Shown here piece after piece: positions 1 to 12,702 of a stretch of 64,000 bases of DNA. Position 1 is the stretch's first letter; each line of letters starts with the position of its first letter. Source of the stretch: Xanthostigma xanthostigma (lineage: Eukaryota > Arthropoda > Insecta > Raphidioptera > Raphidiidae); contig OY754475.1 in assembly GCA_963575645.1 (NCBI GenBank), positions 20,746,509-20,810,508 on the forward strand. Direction: 5' to 3'. Position numbers and translations under genes: made by a program. The notes under the pieces are model-generated. The model saw only the letters and a program-made list of their open reading frames with translations. It was not told the DNA's origin and did no database searches.

Positions 1-3000
1 AACTCCTAAACCAAAGGAGATACAGAGTTGCGCGTGGTCTTATTGGATTCAGCGTGGTTTTTTCCATAAGTACACATAATATTAACCGCATCGGAAGGCT
101 GTTAGTGCTTTAAAAAGCCGCCGATTTGCGAAAACATCGAAAAACTTCAATTTTTTCAATTTTTTGGAAAATATAAAAGTGTCACGGATATGCCTGCATT
201 TAATTGACCTTATAGAAAAAAGTGCGCTGAATCGAATGCGCACAAGCGCAGAGCTGTATCTCTTCTGGTTTCGAAGTTATGAGCATTTAAAGTTTGAAAA
301 TTTCAAACTCGAATATCTCCGAAACTAGACAAGATACAGTGCTGCGCCTGTACTCATTGGATTCAGCGTGACAAAATCTACCGGGTAACATTAATATTAA
401 CCCGTTCTGAAAGACTTCGATTTTGAAAATTTTTACAGGGGGGGGCCGAGGATTATTTTTTCATTTTAAATAAAGTGAAGTATCGACTGGAAATTTATAT
501 AATATATGGTTGAAAATGACTTGGTCCTATGCAAAAAATCATGCTGAATCGAATGAGCCTATCTAGAAGTCGGTAGCTATTGTAGTTTTCAAGTTATAGC
601 GTTTTTAATTTTTTCAAGAAAAATTTATAAAAACGCGTGTAACTCCTAAACCAAAGGAGATACAGAGTTGCGCGTGATCTTATTGGATTCAGCGTGGTTT
701 TTTCCATAAGTACACATAATATTAACCGCATCGGAAGGCTGTTAGTGCTTTAAAAAGCCGCCGATTTGCGAAAACATCGAAAAACTTCAATTTTTTCAAT
801 TTTTTGGAAAATATAAAAGTGTCACGGATATGCCTGCATTTAATTGACCTTATAGAAAAAAGTGCGCTGAATCGAATGCGCACAAGCGCAGAGCTGTATC
901 TCTTCTGGTTTCGAAGTTATGAGCATTTAAAGTTTGAAAATTTCAAACTCGAATATCTCCGAAACTAGACAAGATACAGTGCTGCGCCTGTACTCATTGG
1001 ATTCAGCGTGACAAAATCTACCGGGTAACATTAATATTAACCCGTTCTGAAAGACTTCGATTTTGAAAATTTTTACAGGGGGGGGCCGAGGATTATTTTT
1101 TCATTTTAAATAAAGTGAAGTATCGACTGGAAATTTATATAATATATGGTTGAAAATGACTTGGTCCTATGCAAAAAATCATGCTGAATCGAATGAGCCT
1201 ATCTAGAAGTCGGTAGCTATTGTAGTTTTCAAGTTATAGCGTTTTTAATTTTTTCAAGAAAAATTTATAAAAACGCGTGTAACTCCTAAACCAAAGGAGA
1301 TACAGAGTTGCGCGTGATCTTATTGGATTCAGCGTGGTTTTTTCCATAAGTACACATAATATTAACCGCATCGGAAGGCTGTTAGTGCTTTAAAAAACCG
1401 CCGATTTGCGAAAACATCGAAAAACTTCAATTTTTTCAATTTTTTGGAAAATATAAAAGTGTCACGGATATGCCTGCATTTAATTGACCTTATAGAAAAA
1501 AGTGCGCTGAATCGAATGCGCACAAGCGCAGAGCTGTATCTCTTCTGGTTTCGAAGTTATGAGCATTTAAAGTTTGAAAATTTCAAACTCGAATATCTCC
1601 GAAACTAGACAAGATACAGTGCTGCGCCTGTACTCATTGGATTCAGCGTGACAAAATCTACCGGGTAACATTAATATTAACCCGTTCTGAAAGACTTCGA
1701 TTTTGAAAATTTTTACAGGGGGGGGCCGAGGATTATTTTTTCATTTTAAATAAAGTGAAGTATCGACTGGAAATTTATATAATATATGGTTGAAAATGAT
1801 TTGGTCCTATGCAAAAAATCATGCTGAATCGAATGAGCCTATCTAGAAGTCGGTAGCTATTGTAGTTTTCAAGTTATAGCGTTTTTAATTTTTTCTAGAA
1901 AAATTTATAAAAACGCGTGTAACTCCTAAACCAAAGGAGATACAGAGTTGCGCGTAGTCTTATTGGATTCAGCGTGATTTTTTCCATAAGTACACATAAT
2001 ATTAACCGCATCGGAAGGCTGTTAGTGCTTTAAAAAGCCGCCGATTTGCGAAAACATCGAAAAACTTCAATTTTTTCAATTTTTTGGAAAATATAAAAGT
2101 GTCACGGATATGCCTGCATTTAATTGACCTTATAGAAAAAAGTGCGCTGAATCGAATGCGCACAAGCGCAGAGCTGTATCTCTTCTGGTTTCGAAGTTAT
2201 GAGCATTTAAAGTTTGAAAATTTCAAACTCGAATATCTCCGAAACTAGACAAGATACAGTGCTGCGCCTGTACTCATTGGATTCAGCGTGACAAAATCTA
2301 CCGGGTAACATTAATATTAACCCGTTCTGAAAGACTTCGATTTTGAAAATTTTTACAGGGGGGGGCCGAGGATTATTTTTTCATTTTAAATAAAGTGAAG
2401 TATCGACTGGAAATTTATATAATATATGGTTGAAAATGATTTGGTCCTATGCAAAAAATCATGCTGAATCGAATGAGCCTATCTAGAAGTCGGTAGCTAT
2501 TGTAGTTTTCAAGTTATAGCGTTTTTAATTTTTTCTAGAAAAATTTATAAAAACGCGTGTAACTCCTAAACCAAAGGAGATACAGAGTTGCGCGTAGTCT
2601 TATTGGATTCAGCGTGATTTTTTCCATAAGTACACATAATATTAACCGCATCGGAAGGCTGTTAGTGCTTTAAAAAGCCGCCGATTTGCGAAAACATCGA
2701 AAAACTTCAATTTTTTCAATTTTTTGGAAAATATAAAAGTGTCACGGATATGCCTGCATTTAATTGACCTTATAGAAAAAAGTGCGCTGAATCGAATGCG
2801 CACAAGCGCAGAGCTGTATCTCTTCTGGTTTCGAAGCTATGAGCATTTAAAGTTTGAAAATTTCAAACTCGAATATCTCCGAAACTAGACAAGATACAGT
2901 GCTGCGCCTGTACTCATTGGATTCAGCGTGACAAAATCTACCGGGTAACATTAATATTAACGCGTTCTGAAAGACTTCGATTTTGAAAATTTTTACAGGG

Positions 3001-4677
3001 GGGGGCCGAGGATTATTTTTTCATTTTAAATAAAGTGAAGTATCGACTGGAAATTTATATAATATATGGTTGAAAATGACTTGGTCCTATGCAAAAAATC
3101 ATGCTGAATCGAATGAGCCTATCTAGAAGTCGGTAGCTATTGTAGTTTTCAAGTTATAGCGTTTTTAATTTTTTCAAGAAAAATTTATAAAAACGCGTGT
3201 AACTCCTAAACCAAAGGAGATACAGAGTTGCGCGTGATCTTATTGGATTCAGCGTGGTTTTTTCCATAAGTACACATAATATTAACCGCATCGGAAGGCT
3301 GTTAGTGCTTTAAAAAGCCGCCGATTTGCGAAAACATCGAAAAACTTCAATTTTTTCAATTTTTTGGAAAATATAAAAGTGTCACGGATATGCCTGCATT
3401 TAATTGACCTTATAGAAAAAAGTGCGCTGAATCGAATGCGCACAAGCGCAGAGCTGTATCTCTTCTGGTTTCGAAGTTATGAGCATTTAAAGTTTGAAAA
3501 TTTCAAACTCGAATATCTCCGAAACTAGACAAGATACAGTGCTGCGCCTGTACTCATTGGATTCAGCGTGACAAAATCTACCGGGTAACATTAATATTAA
3601 CCCGTTCTGAAAGACTTCGATTTTGAAAATTTTTACAGGGGGGGGCCGAGGATTATTTTTTCATTTTAAATAAAGTGAAGTATCGACTGGAAATTTATAT
3701 AATATATGGTTGAAAATGACTTGGTCCTATGCAAAAAATCATGCTGAATCGAATGAGCCTATCTAGAAGTCGGTAGCTATTGTAGTTTTCAAGTTATAGC
3801 GTTTTTAATTTTTTCAAGAAAAATTTATAAAAACGCGTGTAACTCCTAAACCAAAGGAGATACAGAGTTGCGCGTGATCTTATTGGATTCAGCGTGGTTT
3901 TTTCCATAAGTACACATAATATTAACCGCATCGGAAGGCTGTTAGTGCTTTAAAAAGCCGCCGATTTGCGAAAACATCGAAAAACTTCAATTTTTTCAAT
4001 TTTTTGGAAAATATAAAAGTGTCACGGATATGCCCGCATTTAATTGACCTTATAGAAAAAAGTGCGCTGAATCGAATGCGCACAAGCGCAGAGCTGTATC
4101 TCTTCTGGTTTCGAAGTTATGAGCATTTAAAGTTTGAAAATTTCAAACTCGAATATCTCCGAAACTAGACAAGATACAGTGCTGCGCCTGTACTCATTGG
4201 ATTCAGCGTGCCAAAATCTACCGGGTAACATTAATATTAACCCGTTCTGAAAGACTTCGATTTTGAAAATTTTTACAGGGGGGGGCCGAGGATTATTTTT
4301 TCATTTTAAATAAAGTGAAGTATCGACTGGAAATTTATATAATATATGGTTGAAAATGACTTGGTCCTATGCAAAAAATCATGCTGAATCGAATGAGCCT
4401 ATCTAGAAGTCGGTAGCTATTGTAGTTTTCAAGTTATAGCGTTTTTAATTTTTTCAAGAAAAATTTATAAAAACGCGTGTAACTCCTAAACCAAAGGAGA
4501 TACAGCGTTGCGCGTGATCTTATTGGATTCAGCGTGGTTTTTTCCATAAGTACACATAATATTAACCGCATCGGAAGGCTGTTAGTGCTTTAAAAAGCCG
4601 CCGATTTGCGAAAACATCGAAAAACTTCAATTTTTTCAATTTTTTGGAAAATATAAAAGTGTCACGGATATGCCTGC
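1..4677. repeat. Satellite array, 640-bp monomer with four alternating ~160-bp subunits
   Basis: The monomer start (aactcctaaaccaaaggaga) recurs at 1, 641, 1281, 1921, 2561, 3201, 3841 and 4481, so the period is exactly 640 bp. There are seven full copies and one truncated copy ending at 4677, where homology stops abruptly. The array continues off the left edge. Copies differ by only a few substitutions (for example ttttcaagaa versus ttttctagaa near the monomer end), which indicates recent homogenisation. Inside a monomer the word ttggattcagcg at 43 recurs at 357 (offset 314), and its inverted form recurs at about 225 and 542. The monomer is therefore a higher-order unit of four related blocks in +,-,+,- order. 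No ORF or transposon gene is present. Confidence 0.97.
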
Positions 4678-7600
4678 TCCGTTCCGTCGTGTTTAAAAAA
4701 TGACGAGCTGCTTTCTTCGGTTAATTTTTACATGTGATACCATTATATTATGTAACCGCATACAAACGAATTGAAAATATCATTTAATACTAGCCGTTAC
4801 CGGCGTCAATTTTTTTTATAGTTATAAACGGTTTCAGAGTGAGTTGTTGCATCATTGTATAATAATTGCGACCTCAATAATTATAACACTGCTTCAACAC
4901 TAAGTATCTATACCTACTCGTGTGCTATAAGGTGGTTAAACGGAGTGATCAAGTCAGAGAGCACAGGAACGTATTTAGAAATTTGATTGCACCTATAGTG
5001 ATTTGAAAAATGGCGTCGGACGTTTCAATGAAACACATTAAACTCGTGCTATTCAAAACACGAAAAATAATTAGGTAACTATAGGCCAAGTAATGTCGAA
5101 TCCACCATTTTTCATACACCCATGTATAGCGCCTGCGATGTAAAAAGTTAAAACATTAATGTTTCTATATTATTACAGAGTGAAATCTAGTTGCAGGGCG
5201 ATATTTAGTTGCTAAAATTTATGTTTGGCATCTGCCAGGCGTGCCGTACGATGGCTGACATTTTTTTTTTAATTTATTTTTTGTTTGTAAGCTAATACAG
5301 GCCTGGACAAGCTCTAGTATTTCATATAATGTACGACAATTATTGCAATGTTGCAATTAAAATTAAAACTTCGGATTTACCTGTTTGTAAATAACTTAAC
5401 GGCCGTGCGTTTTATGACTGCGAATCTTAGTTGTAAATTGAACGTGACAATATTTACACTACAATAAGTATATGGTCTGCGCGTGAGACAAAAAAGTATG
5501 TGTTTAGACTATTGTGTTGAGTGACGCATATAATAATTTTGGCGTATATAAAATCTCCGCTGGAAAGATCTGACAGGTCTATAGTGATCAAAAATATTTT
5601 TTTGAAAAAAATATTCGCAGAATTGGGAAGTCAATTGAATTGGTCGAATTATTTAACCGCGCTCTCGCGAAACGATCAAAATTACTAAAGTTTTTAAAAT
5701 CCGGACGGCTATAATTCGACCGATTCTATATTTTATTTCGTGCAATTTTCAATTTAATATACCTACTTGAGATTTGCATCGAATTCTCAATTTCTTAATT
5801 TGAAAATCGGTGGCAATTAATTTAACATAAATATATGTTTTCGCACCAGGCCCAGCAATCTCGGACAATCGGTGGTCTTAAAAAAAACTATTAAAAACAG
5901 AATTTGTTCAGTCACGACAGAAGTTATGCTAAAAAAATCGCAGAAACAACCATATATAATACCTATATCTACTTCTTTCCTCTTTTTTTTTAAATTAAAT
6001 ACGTAAATTAAAAAAAATAGATCTCTAGGTTATCAACACTTCAGAATTATCTTAGAAAATGTACGTTGTTTTGTTTTCGTCATAATAAAATATTTACAAA
6101 ATCTGTCTTATCGTTCATTGCATTTACAAACAAATAAATGACTCCAAATAATTAAAGGACCCGCGTCTCTATCGCTTTGATTTATTTCATATCTTTGTTG
6201 CTCAATGTTTGGGTCTTTTAAAATATCATCATTATATAGATCGACCACTTCAAAGAAGCAGAGCGAGTGAGACAATCATCTAACATTTTTATGGTGGGAG
6301 GCCCCTAGTTTTTAAACGCCCGAGTGTTGTTAAAAAAATCTATTATCGAAACTTGAAAAGTGAATGTAAAGTTGTTTGTATGCTGGGAAAAAAAATGGTT
6401 TCATGACAACATCGATATTTATTATAGTATAAATAATAATTGCTATTTTTGCTGCTTTAAAAGATAAAGATAACACAAAAAATAAAAAATACATTTCTTA
6501 TAAGTGTATATATAAAAGAAAGACAGGGACGTGTAATTATCTAGATTTATGCAGTCTTATAAATAATATTTTTTTTTTAAATATGATCACATTTGATCGA
6601 TTCGTAATTCGCATTTCTTGTTCCAACATCGAAGTCTATTTCACGTAAGATAAAGGGTTCAGTTGCGCAACAGGGCGACGAAATAAATTTTATTAACTTG
6701 ATTAAAATTAGGTCTATAATAGGTGGGAAGTACAAGAAGGCCTCCTCACACAATAATAATTCGTTATCAAATCGAATCCAATAATCAATTTCGCATTTAA
6801 GTATCCAATGACCCACTTTTTAATTTTGTTGATTAAATATATTTGGAACATATAGTCAATTGATTCTTCCGCCAGAGGTTACGAACGTGGAAAGTTACAA
6901 ACTATTTAAGAAAAAAGTTACAGAGTATTTAATAGAAAAATGCCCTTTCCTGTATTTAATTATTGTACTGTAATTTACTTTCTTTGTCATAATGGCCATC
7001 TTGAATAAAGAATTATTATTATAGATGCAAGAGGCGGGTTGGAGAAATAAATACAATTCATATGTATAGATCAATAATTTTGTCGAAACGGCACGGTAGA
7101 CTTGATTAAAATCTATCAAAAATTATTAAGCATATGGTATATTAACAAATTAGACTCAATATAAATGAAGATAATATTTAATTGAATATAAATTGTACCT
7201 ACAATAGTTTGTTTGAAAAGCCAAATTAAGAATAATTCTATCCGTTCCTACAAAAACGGTATTTTTATAACGAAACTCGATTATGCAATCACGAAGTTAT
7301 TTAACGTAATGCAATTACAGGGCCGTCTCAGCTCAATACATTAAAAAAAAATATGCATTACGAATCGACAGCATAATATAAATCGAATAGTCACGTTATT
7401 ACAATAATAACAACGATTGGCATTATTTTATACACACGCGCCATGACAGCTTGCCCTTTTCTGTCAATAAAACAGTGTACTGTCTAATGCTGTTTTATTC
7501 AAGTCGTTGATAACGTCATCTATCACAAACTACTATTCTCTTTGTTAGTATTTTAATTGTTAAGATTATCGAAATAATATAATAATATAATAATTGCTTT

Positions 7601-8507
7601 TTAGAAGACCATCGAAGAAGCCGGTATATCCTACCCCGCAGTACTAGTTAAATATAATACGCGCCACGGATCTAAAAGGTTCGGAATTTAGTCACAAACA
7701 GCGTCGCAACGGCACATTTTAGAGCCGTTGTGACTCCCACCACCTCCCAGCTACCTGCACGGAACGTGCGCTCGTCGGTGATTGGCCGTGGTCGCTCGTT
7801 GCCTTTAGTCACTTGTCGCTTTCCTGCTTTAAAGTACAGTCGAGTACGCTATTGTCAAGTTGTTATTGTTACTTTAGTTTTGTTGAGTTGCTAGTTTGTA
7901 GTTTTTTAACAGACTGTACAAGCGCAAGCCCGCATATTCGCATCTAACTTCCGAGTACATAGTAAACTTGATATGTTTGCAGACATAGAGCCTGCCTCTT
8001 TCACCTTTGATAATAGCTCACGCTCTTTCATAATACAAAATATTTTTGGTAACAATGCGCCCCAACAATCACCCGCAATCGGCGCCCATGAGTGACAATA
8101 GTAAAAATCCTTATCAAACGCGACGCGACGTATAACATAAAAAAACAAAGGTAACATAACTATTATGTAGGTACCTACCTACTTTTAGTATAGACGGCGG
8201 GTGTCGAGACGTGATTTGCCTGCTGCGCTCGTCGAGAACGTATTAAAAAAAACGCGGACGCAAAAAAAATCCGACATCCATTATTATTATTATTGATGGC
8301 GGACATGTCAAAATAATTAAAAATATATCGACAGTCGATAACGCGCTATCAACGCAACAATTAAACAAAGTGATTACTGCGTTTATAAATCGGTCAGTTG
8401 TTGGACAGCGCTTCAACTGTCAACAGGGCAAAAAGCCAATCGTAAACTTGAAATTTCCTATACAAACGGACTGTGCTTTCGGTGAATTAAAAAATCGTGT
8501 CAAAAGA
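4678..8507. other. Spacer between satellite and sulfotransferase gene 1
   Basis: AT-rich DNA with no ORF that resembles a protein I know. The stretch around 7700-7870 is richer in GC and CpG and contains a CCAAT-type box on the plus strand (gattggcc, about 7780). The stretch around 8200-8310 is similar and includes a GATGGCGGAC word. These could be promoter or untranslated first-exon sequence of the downstream sulfotransferase, but no splice join proves it. The rest looks like decayed sequence. Confidence 0.5.
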
Positions 8508-11500
8508 ATGTCGTTAAAAATGGAGATAATCGACCCGAACAGCGGTCAAAAAACGGACGAGTTGCTGTACAAATATTTCATGCCGATCATCAGAAAAGAG
8601 GGCTACATGCGCCTCGGCGAAGGCAAATGGGTCCTGCCGGTGTATTACCAGCAGTTCGCCGACGAAATTGAGAACCTCGAAGTTCGAGATGAAGACTGTT
8701 GGATCGTCAGCTTCCCTAAAACCGGTAAATGCGAACCGATTCTGGATATCATTACTGCGCAGTATTGTTTTCCAAGTCAATAATCAAAATCACAATACTA
8801 TAGAAATTATAATTAAACTAGCGTGACCTGTGCGAATTATTCGCACTAAATAAGTATAATAATTATCACTTTACAAAATTATTTTTTAAATATGATTGCA
8901 GGTATTCAATTCGTTTCTAATTTTGCACACTGCTTATAACGTTCTCCTGTTTGTTGTAAAAGGAATATTTTACTAAAATTGTCATATAAAGGCGCAAGTA
9001 GCAAAAGCCTTGTTCAGCGTTGCCCGTCAGATGGCAGTATGCAGTATTTACAATATGAAGGTCAGATGACAGATCGAAGTGTTAACGTTACACCGTCAGA
9101 TGGTAGACGTTGTTCAGAGTTTAATTAATTTAATTAATTTACAAAAACAATAGCAGTAATAAATTTTTTAGTTGTCGATGTCAGTAGAGCAAGCAATTAT
9201 CTGTAAAATGATATATAATTTATGTGGAGAAATTGTGTGGTTTTTTCTAAAAAGGAAGGCAAACATCTTAAACCTTAGCGTATTAATATATATGATATCA
9301 AAAATAGATTCCTTTATTAATGATTTTTGGTTATCGAGAGTTTCTTTATCTCTAGTGAAACCGGGACCGTCAGTTAGTCTATAGAAAGATGATATTAGCG
9401 ATTCGACTAAACATCTAAAAATAAATTTATATAACGCTGTATATTAATTATTAGGCACTACTTGGACACAAGAAATGGTTTGGTGCATCGCAAACGACTT
9501 GGATTTTGAAGGGGCGACAGAAAAATTGCCGAAGCGCTTTCCGTTCTTAGAGTAAGATCAATTCGTGATTAGACAACGAAGACTATACAAAATTTTGCAA
9601 TTAAACATTATTACGAACATCGATGCTTTCAGAGTGACGCCGATATTCGATTTCCGGGAGCTGCTGAGGACGATCCCGGACATGAATGTTCCGGACTACA
9701 TGAAGGACTCGGTGAAATACATCATCGAAATGAAAACACCTAGGTTTATAAAAACGCATCTCGCGTGGGAACTGCTGCCCCGGCAAATACGCAACGGCGA
9801 GAAAAAACCAAAGGTATATAATATGTTACGGTCAATGTCCGAAATCCGGGCAATGTCGACAATGCCCGAGCCACATCGGGCAATGTCCGAAATCGGACAA
9901 GGTTCAAAAAATAGATTTTTTATTAACATGAAACGCTGACATTTGATTGTAATATATCTTTATCATGATAAGTTATCATTAAGGCCTAGTTTATATGAGA
10001 GGCGTTCAACGCGCGTTGGCTCAACGCGCGTTTACAGTTTCTATACAATTGTATAGAACTGTTTATATGATAACGCGCGTTGGTGGCGCGTTGAACGCCT
10101 CTCATATAAACTAGGCCTAACGCTTTATGGAATTTTTATCACTGATATCAACTATTGAAGAATATATTTTTCAGCTATCTATTACAATTATTGATGATTG
10201 AAAACACGTATAAATGTTTATAAAAAATCTATTTTTTGAACCTTGTCCGATATCGGACATTGCCCGATGTGGCTCGGGCATTGTCGACATTGCCCGGATT
10301 CCGGACATTGGCCGTAACATATACATTATGCATTATTATAGACGCTCGACAGCTGATGTCATTTACGTCTCCAAGGGTATTGAAATAGCTAAACTATATT
10401 CACTAAAAACAATACGCGATTTTTGTGCGATACCTCGAGTCGCTCCTGAGAAAAAGGGTGTCGATGGACAGATAGACAGACGGACAACAAAGTGACCCAA
10501 TTTTTCGATCGATGGTGCGGAACCCTATTTATTTTTTGTATAAATTGCGGAACAACACGTAATGAGTCATGTTTTTATTATTGTTACATTTAAAAATATA
10601 AAAAAAAAACACACACGATCTTTGCAATAAAATATGAATTTTAGTTAAAAAAAATTAAACAAATGGAAATGTTCGATACGCTCGTACTCTATAATAATTT
10701 CCATAAAAAAAAACAATAGCAGCTTAGTCATACATATTTTCATTGAAATAAATTGTTCGACTGCAAAATTTATTACCGTCTGCGACTCGTGTTATAGTTA
10801 AATAACACTTCGATTATATATAGGCGCTCGACAACTTACAAAACCTCGATACTTTACTCTGAATAAAAAAATTTAAAATTAATTTAAAAAAGTTTGTCGG
10901 TTGGTTATGATTGGCATGTTCGGATACCAATTTGACGGCGTACCGAATTTTGTCAAAATCAGTCGAGCCGTTTTCGAATGACAATAACTGTGAAATAAAA
11001 CCGAAAAATCGTCCAAAAATTAATATAACTTTTACAGAAACAACAGTGTTCTTAACGACTTGTTCATTATCAAATGATAACGAACTTAGGTCAAGTAATA
11101 TCTCAGATGTCTGGCTTTTCCGGTCTGCCGCCTTTTCTCCGGGATTTTTCTTAAATCCACGACGCGGGTTTTTTCATGACATTAGCTATTGTTACAGATC
11201 ATCTACGTGGCCAGAAATGTCAAAGACGCTTGCGTGTCGTATTACCATCACTGCAGACTGATGGAGGGCTACACCGGCAATTTCGAAGATTTTTGTCAGC
11301 TGTTCTTAGATCACAAAGGTATTTTTTTTTGCAGTTTACCTGAACCGAGTCTGAAGAAAAAATTGACACATTAATGTTGACGTTGTTATTTTCCTATAGT
11401 ATTAAAATTACGTTTGAAAAAACATTTTGAAAAAAGTTTGTTAAGCGGCCTACACACCTTGATACAAGCTGCGATGCAGGCATCGACCCTTATGTTTCAC

Positions 11501-12576
11501 GATGCAAGTAGCAGTGTGTGTAGTACTGAATCACGTATTTGGCATCAGTGGCGACTTGCAGCGATGCTGAGTCTGGAGTCACATTTTGATCGGCGAGCCA
11601 CGACGCCGAATCGGCGATGCTGATGCAAGTTTCAGCGTGTATAGAATTGCGTCGATGCCAAGACGATATTAATTTCTTTTCCCGCGCCATTTTTGAGGTT
11701 ACTTTGTTGTTTGTGTGTGTAAGATGGAAAGTGATCGTGTATTTTGGGAAAAGTTCATAAACGTTTATCATCTGCATACGTGTTTTTGGAATACAAATGC
11801 ACTTTTAGCTCTTCCAAAACAGCATTTCAATAACGTTTTCTTTCTATAAACCATCTTTTTGACAATTTCCTTTTGATTTCCTTTTATGGAGTATAAAAAG
11901 TGCCCCAACTACTGCTAATAAAACTGGTGTTGGCAAAACGTACCTCATTTTATTCGTCAAGCACTAGGTACCTAGAAAATAACTTAACCTACTATTCTTG
12001 TGTTGCATGAACATGGAGTCGATTCAGGCATCGCAATAGGTTTTGATTTAAGTATATGCAACTGATGCAAGTTTCATGAAACACAGAGTCGATGCCTGCA
12101 TCGCAGCTTGTATCAAGGTGTCCAGGCCGCATTTTACGTTAATTTATTAATTTGATTTGTTTAAAACATTCGAATGTTATATTCAAGTGGGTTTTTCCCC
12201 GTTTTGGAAACACGTCGTGACGTTCTGGGAGCAGCGTAACAACGACAACATCCTGTTCCTGAGATACGAGGAAATGAAAGCCGATCTGCCGTCGGTGATA
12301 AGAAAAGTCGCCGCTTTCCTGAACAAGAAACTGACCGAGCCGCAGGTCGAGCGACTGACTCGACATTTGAGTTTCGAGTCGATGAAAAACAATCCGGCGA
12401 CGAACTACGAGTTCGCCGTCGAAATCAATCTCAAATACGGCATCACCAAGACCGACGGCAAGTTTTTCAGAAGCGGCAAGTCGGACGACTACAAGGCCAT
12501 CATGACGCCGGAACTGATCGACCGGTTCGACCGATGGACCGCCGAACAGCTCAAGGACACCGATTACGTTTTATAA
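8508..12576 (+). CDS. Cytosolic sulfotransferase, gene 1 of a tandem pair (5 coding exons)
   Basis: Exons 8508-8724, 9455-9551, 9633-9813, 11198-11318 and 12188-12576 join in frame into about 334 residues, the usual SULT size. The product should transfer sulfate from PAPS to a small acceptor in the cytosol; the acceptor cannot be told from sequence. Family landmarks are present: the 5'-phosphosulfate loop [13 protein letters not shown] (K71), the catalytic His in [11 protein letters not shown] (H147), and the 3'-phosphate motif [15 protein letters not shown] (R171, S179). The C-terminal RKGxxG motif reads RSGKSD (300-305), so both the Lys and the last Gly are replaced. The start could be ATG 8508 or 8520; both give an N-terminus like gene 2. 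Intron phases are 1, 2, 0, 1, the same as in gene 2. Introns 1, 3 and 4 contain a Helitron, an inverted-repeat element and a MITE. Confidence 0.9.
8818..9295 (-). mobile_element. Non-autonomous Helitron, copy 1
   Basis: Read on the minus strand this ~478-bp element begins with TC after a host A (9296) and ends with CTAG (8821-8818) before a host T. That is the insertion pattern typical of Helitrons. A 17-nt hairpin, GTGCGAATaATTCGCAC on the minus strand (8830-8846), lies 8 nt before the CTAG end. Two other copies with the same ends lie at 19514-19988 and 38445-39556. It sits in intron 1 of sulfotransferase 1. No coding capacity. Confidence 0.8.
9821..10322. mobile_element. Long-TIR foldback element in intron 3 of sulfotransferase 1
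   Basis: The segment 9821-9930 is repeated in inverted orientation at 10212-10322 with only a few differences. The arms are ~110 bp and contain internal repeats of the word gggcaatgtc. The left arm starts 7 nt after the exon 3 donor (GT at 9814). A 135-bp hairpin MITE is inserted between the arms. No ORF of substance: the two near-identical short frames in the arms are simply the same arm read twice. Confidence 0.8.
9983..10117. mobile_element. 135-bp hairpin MITE flanked by TAA
   Basis: Perfect inverted arms of about 32 bp start GGCCTAGTTTATATGAGAGG and end with the complement. They are flanked on both sides by TAA (9980-9982 and 10118-10120). A TWA target duplication fits the PIF/Harbinger type. 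The MITE is nested between the arms of the 9821-10322 foldback element, so it inserted later. Confidence 0.8.
11445..12130. mobile_element. TIR element (MITE) in intron 4 of sulfotransferase 1
   Basis: The left end (GCGGCCTACACACCTTGATA, from 11445) and the right end (complement, to 12130) match over about 43 bp with two mismatches; inside are further repeats of gatgcaagtttca. The length is ~686 bp with no transposase. The left flank is TTA, but the right flank has diverged, so the target duplication is not proved. Confidence 0.75.
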
Positions 12577-12663
12577 AAAATAAAAAACAAAAGCAGGGTT
12601 TTGACTTAAAACAAATTTACATTATTTTTCAATTGTATAGTAAATCGTTGGTCTTTAGAAACA

Positions 12664-12669
12664 AATAAA
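12664..12669 (+). terminator. Polyadenylation signal AATAAA, sulfotransferase 1
   Basis: Canonical AATAAA 88 bp after the stop codon, followed by a second AATAAA at about 12675. It precedes the foldback element at 12703. Confidence 0.5.
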
Positions 12670-12702
12670 ATTGAAATAAATATACAAAAATACTATTTTA
12701 TT

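Noticed and set aside
9696-10495. Two near-identical short proteins ([19 protein letters not shown]) on opposite strands
   Set aside because: They are the two arms of one inverted-repeat element read on opposite strands, not a gene pair.
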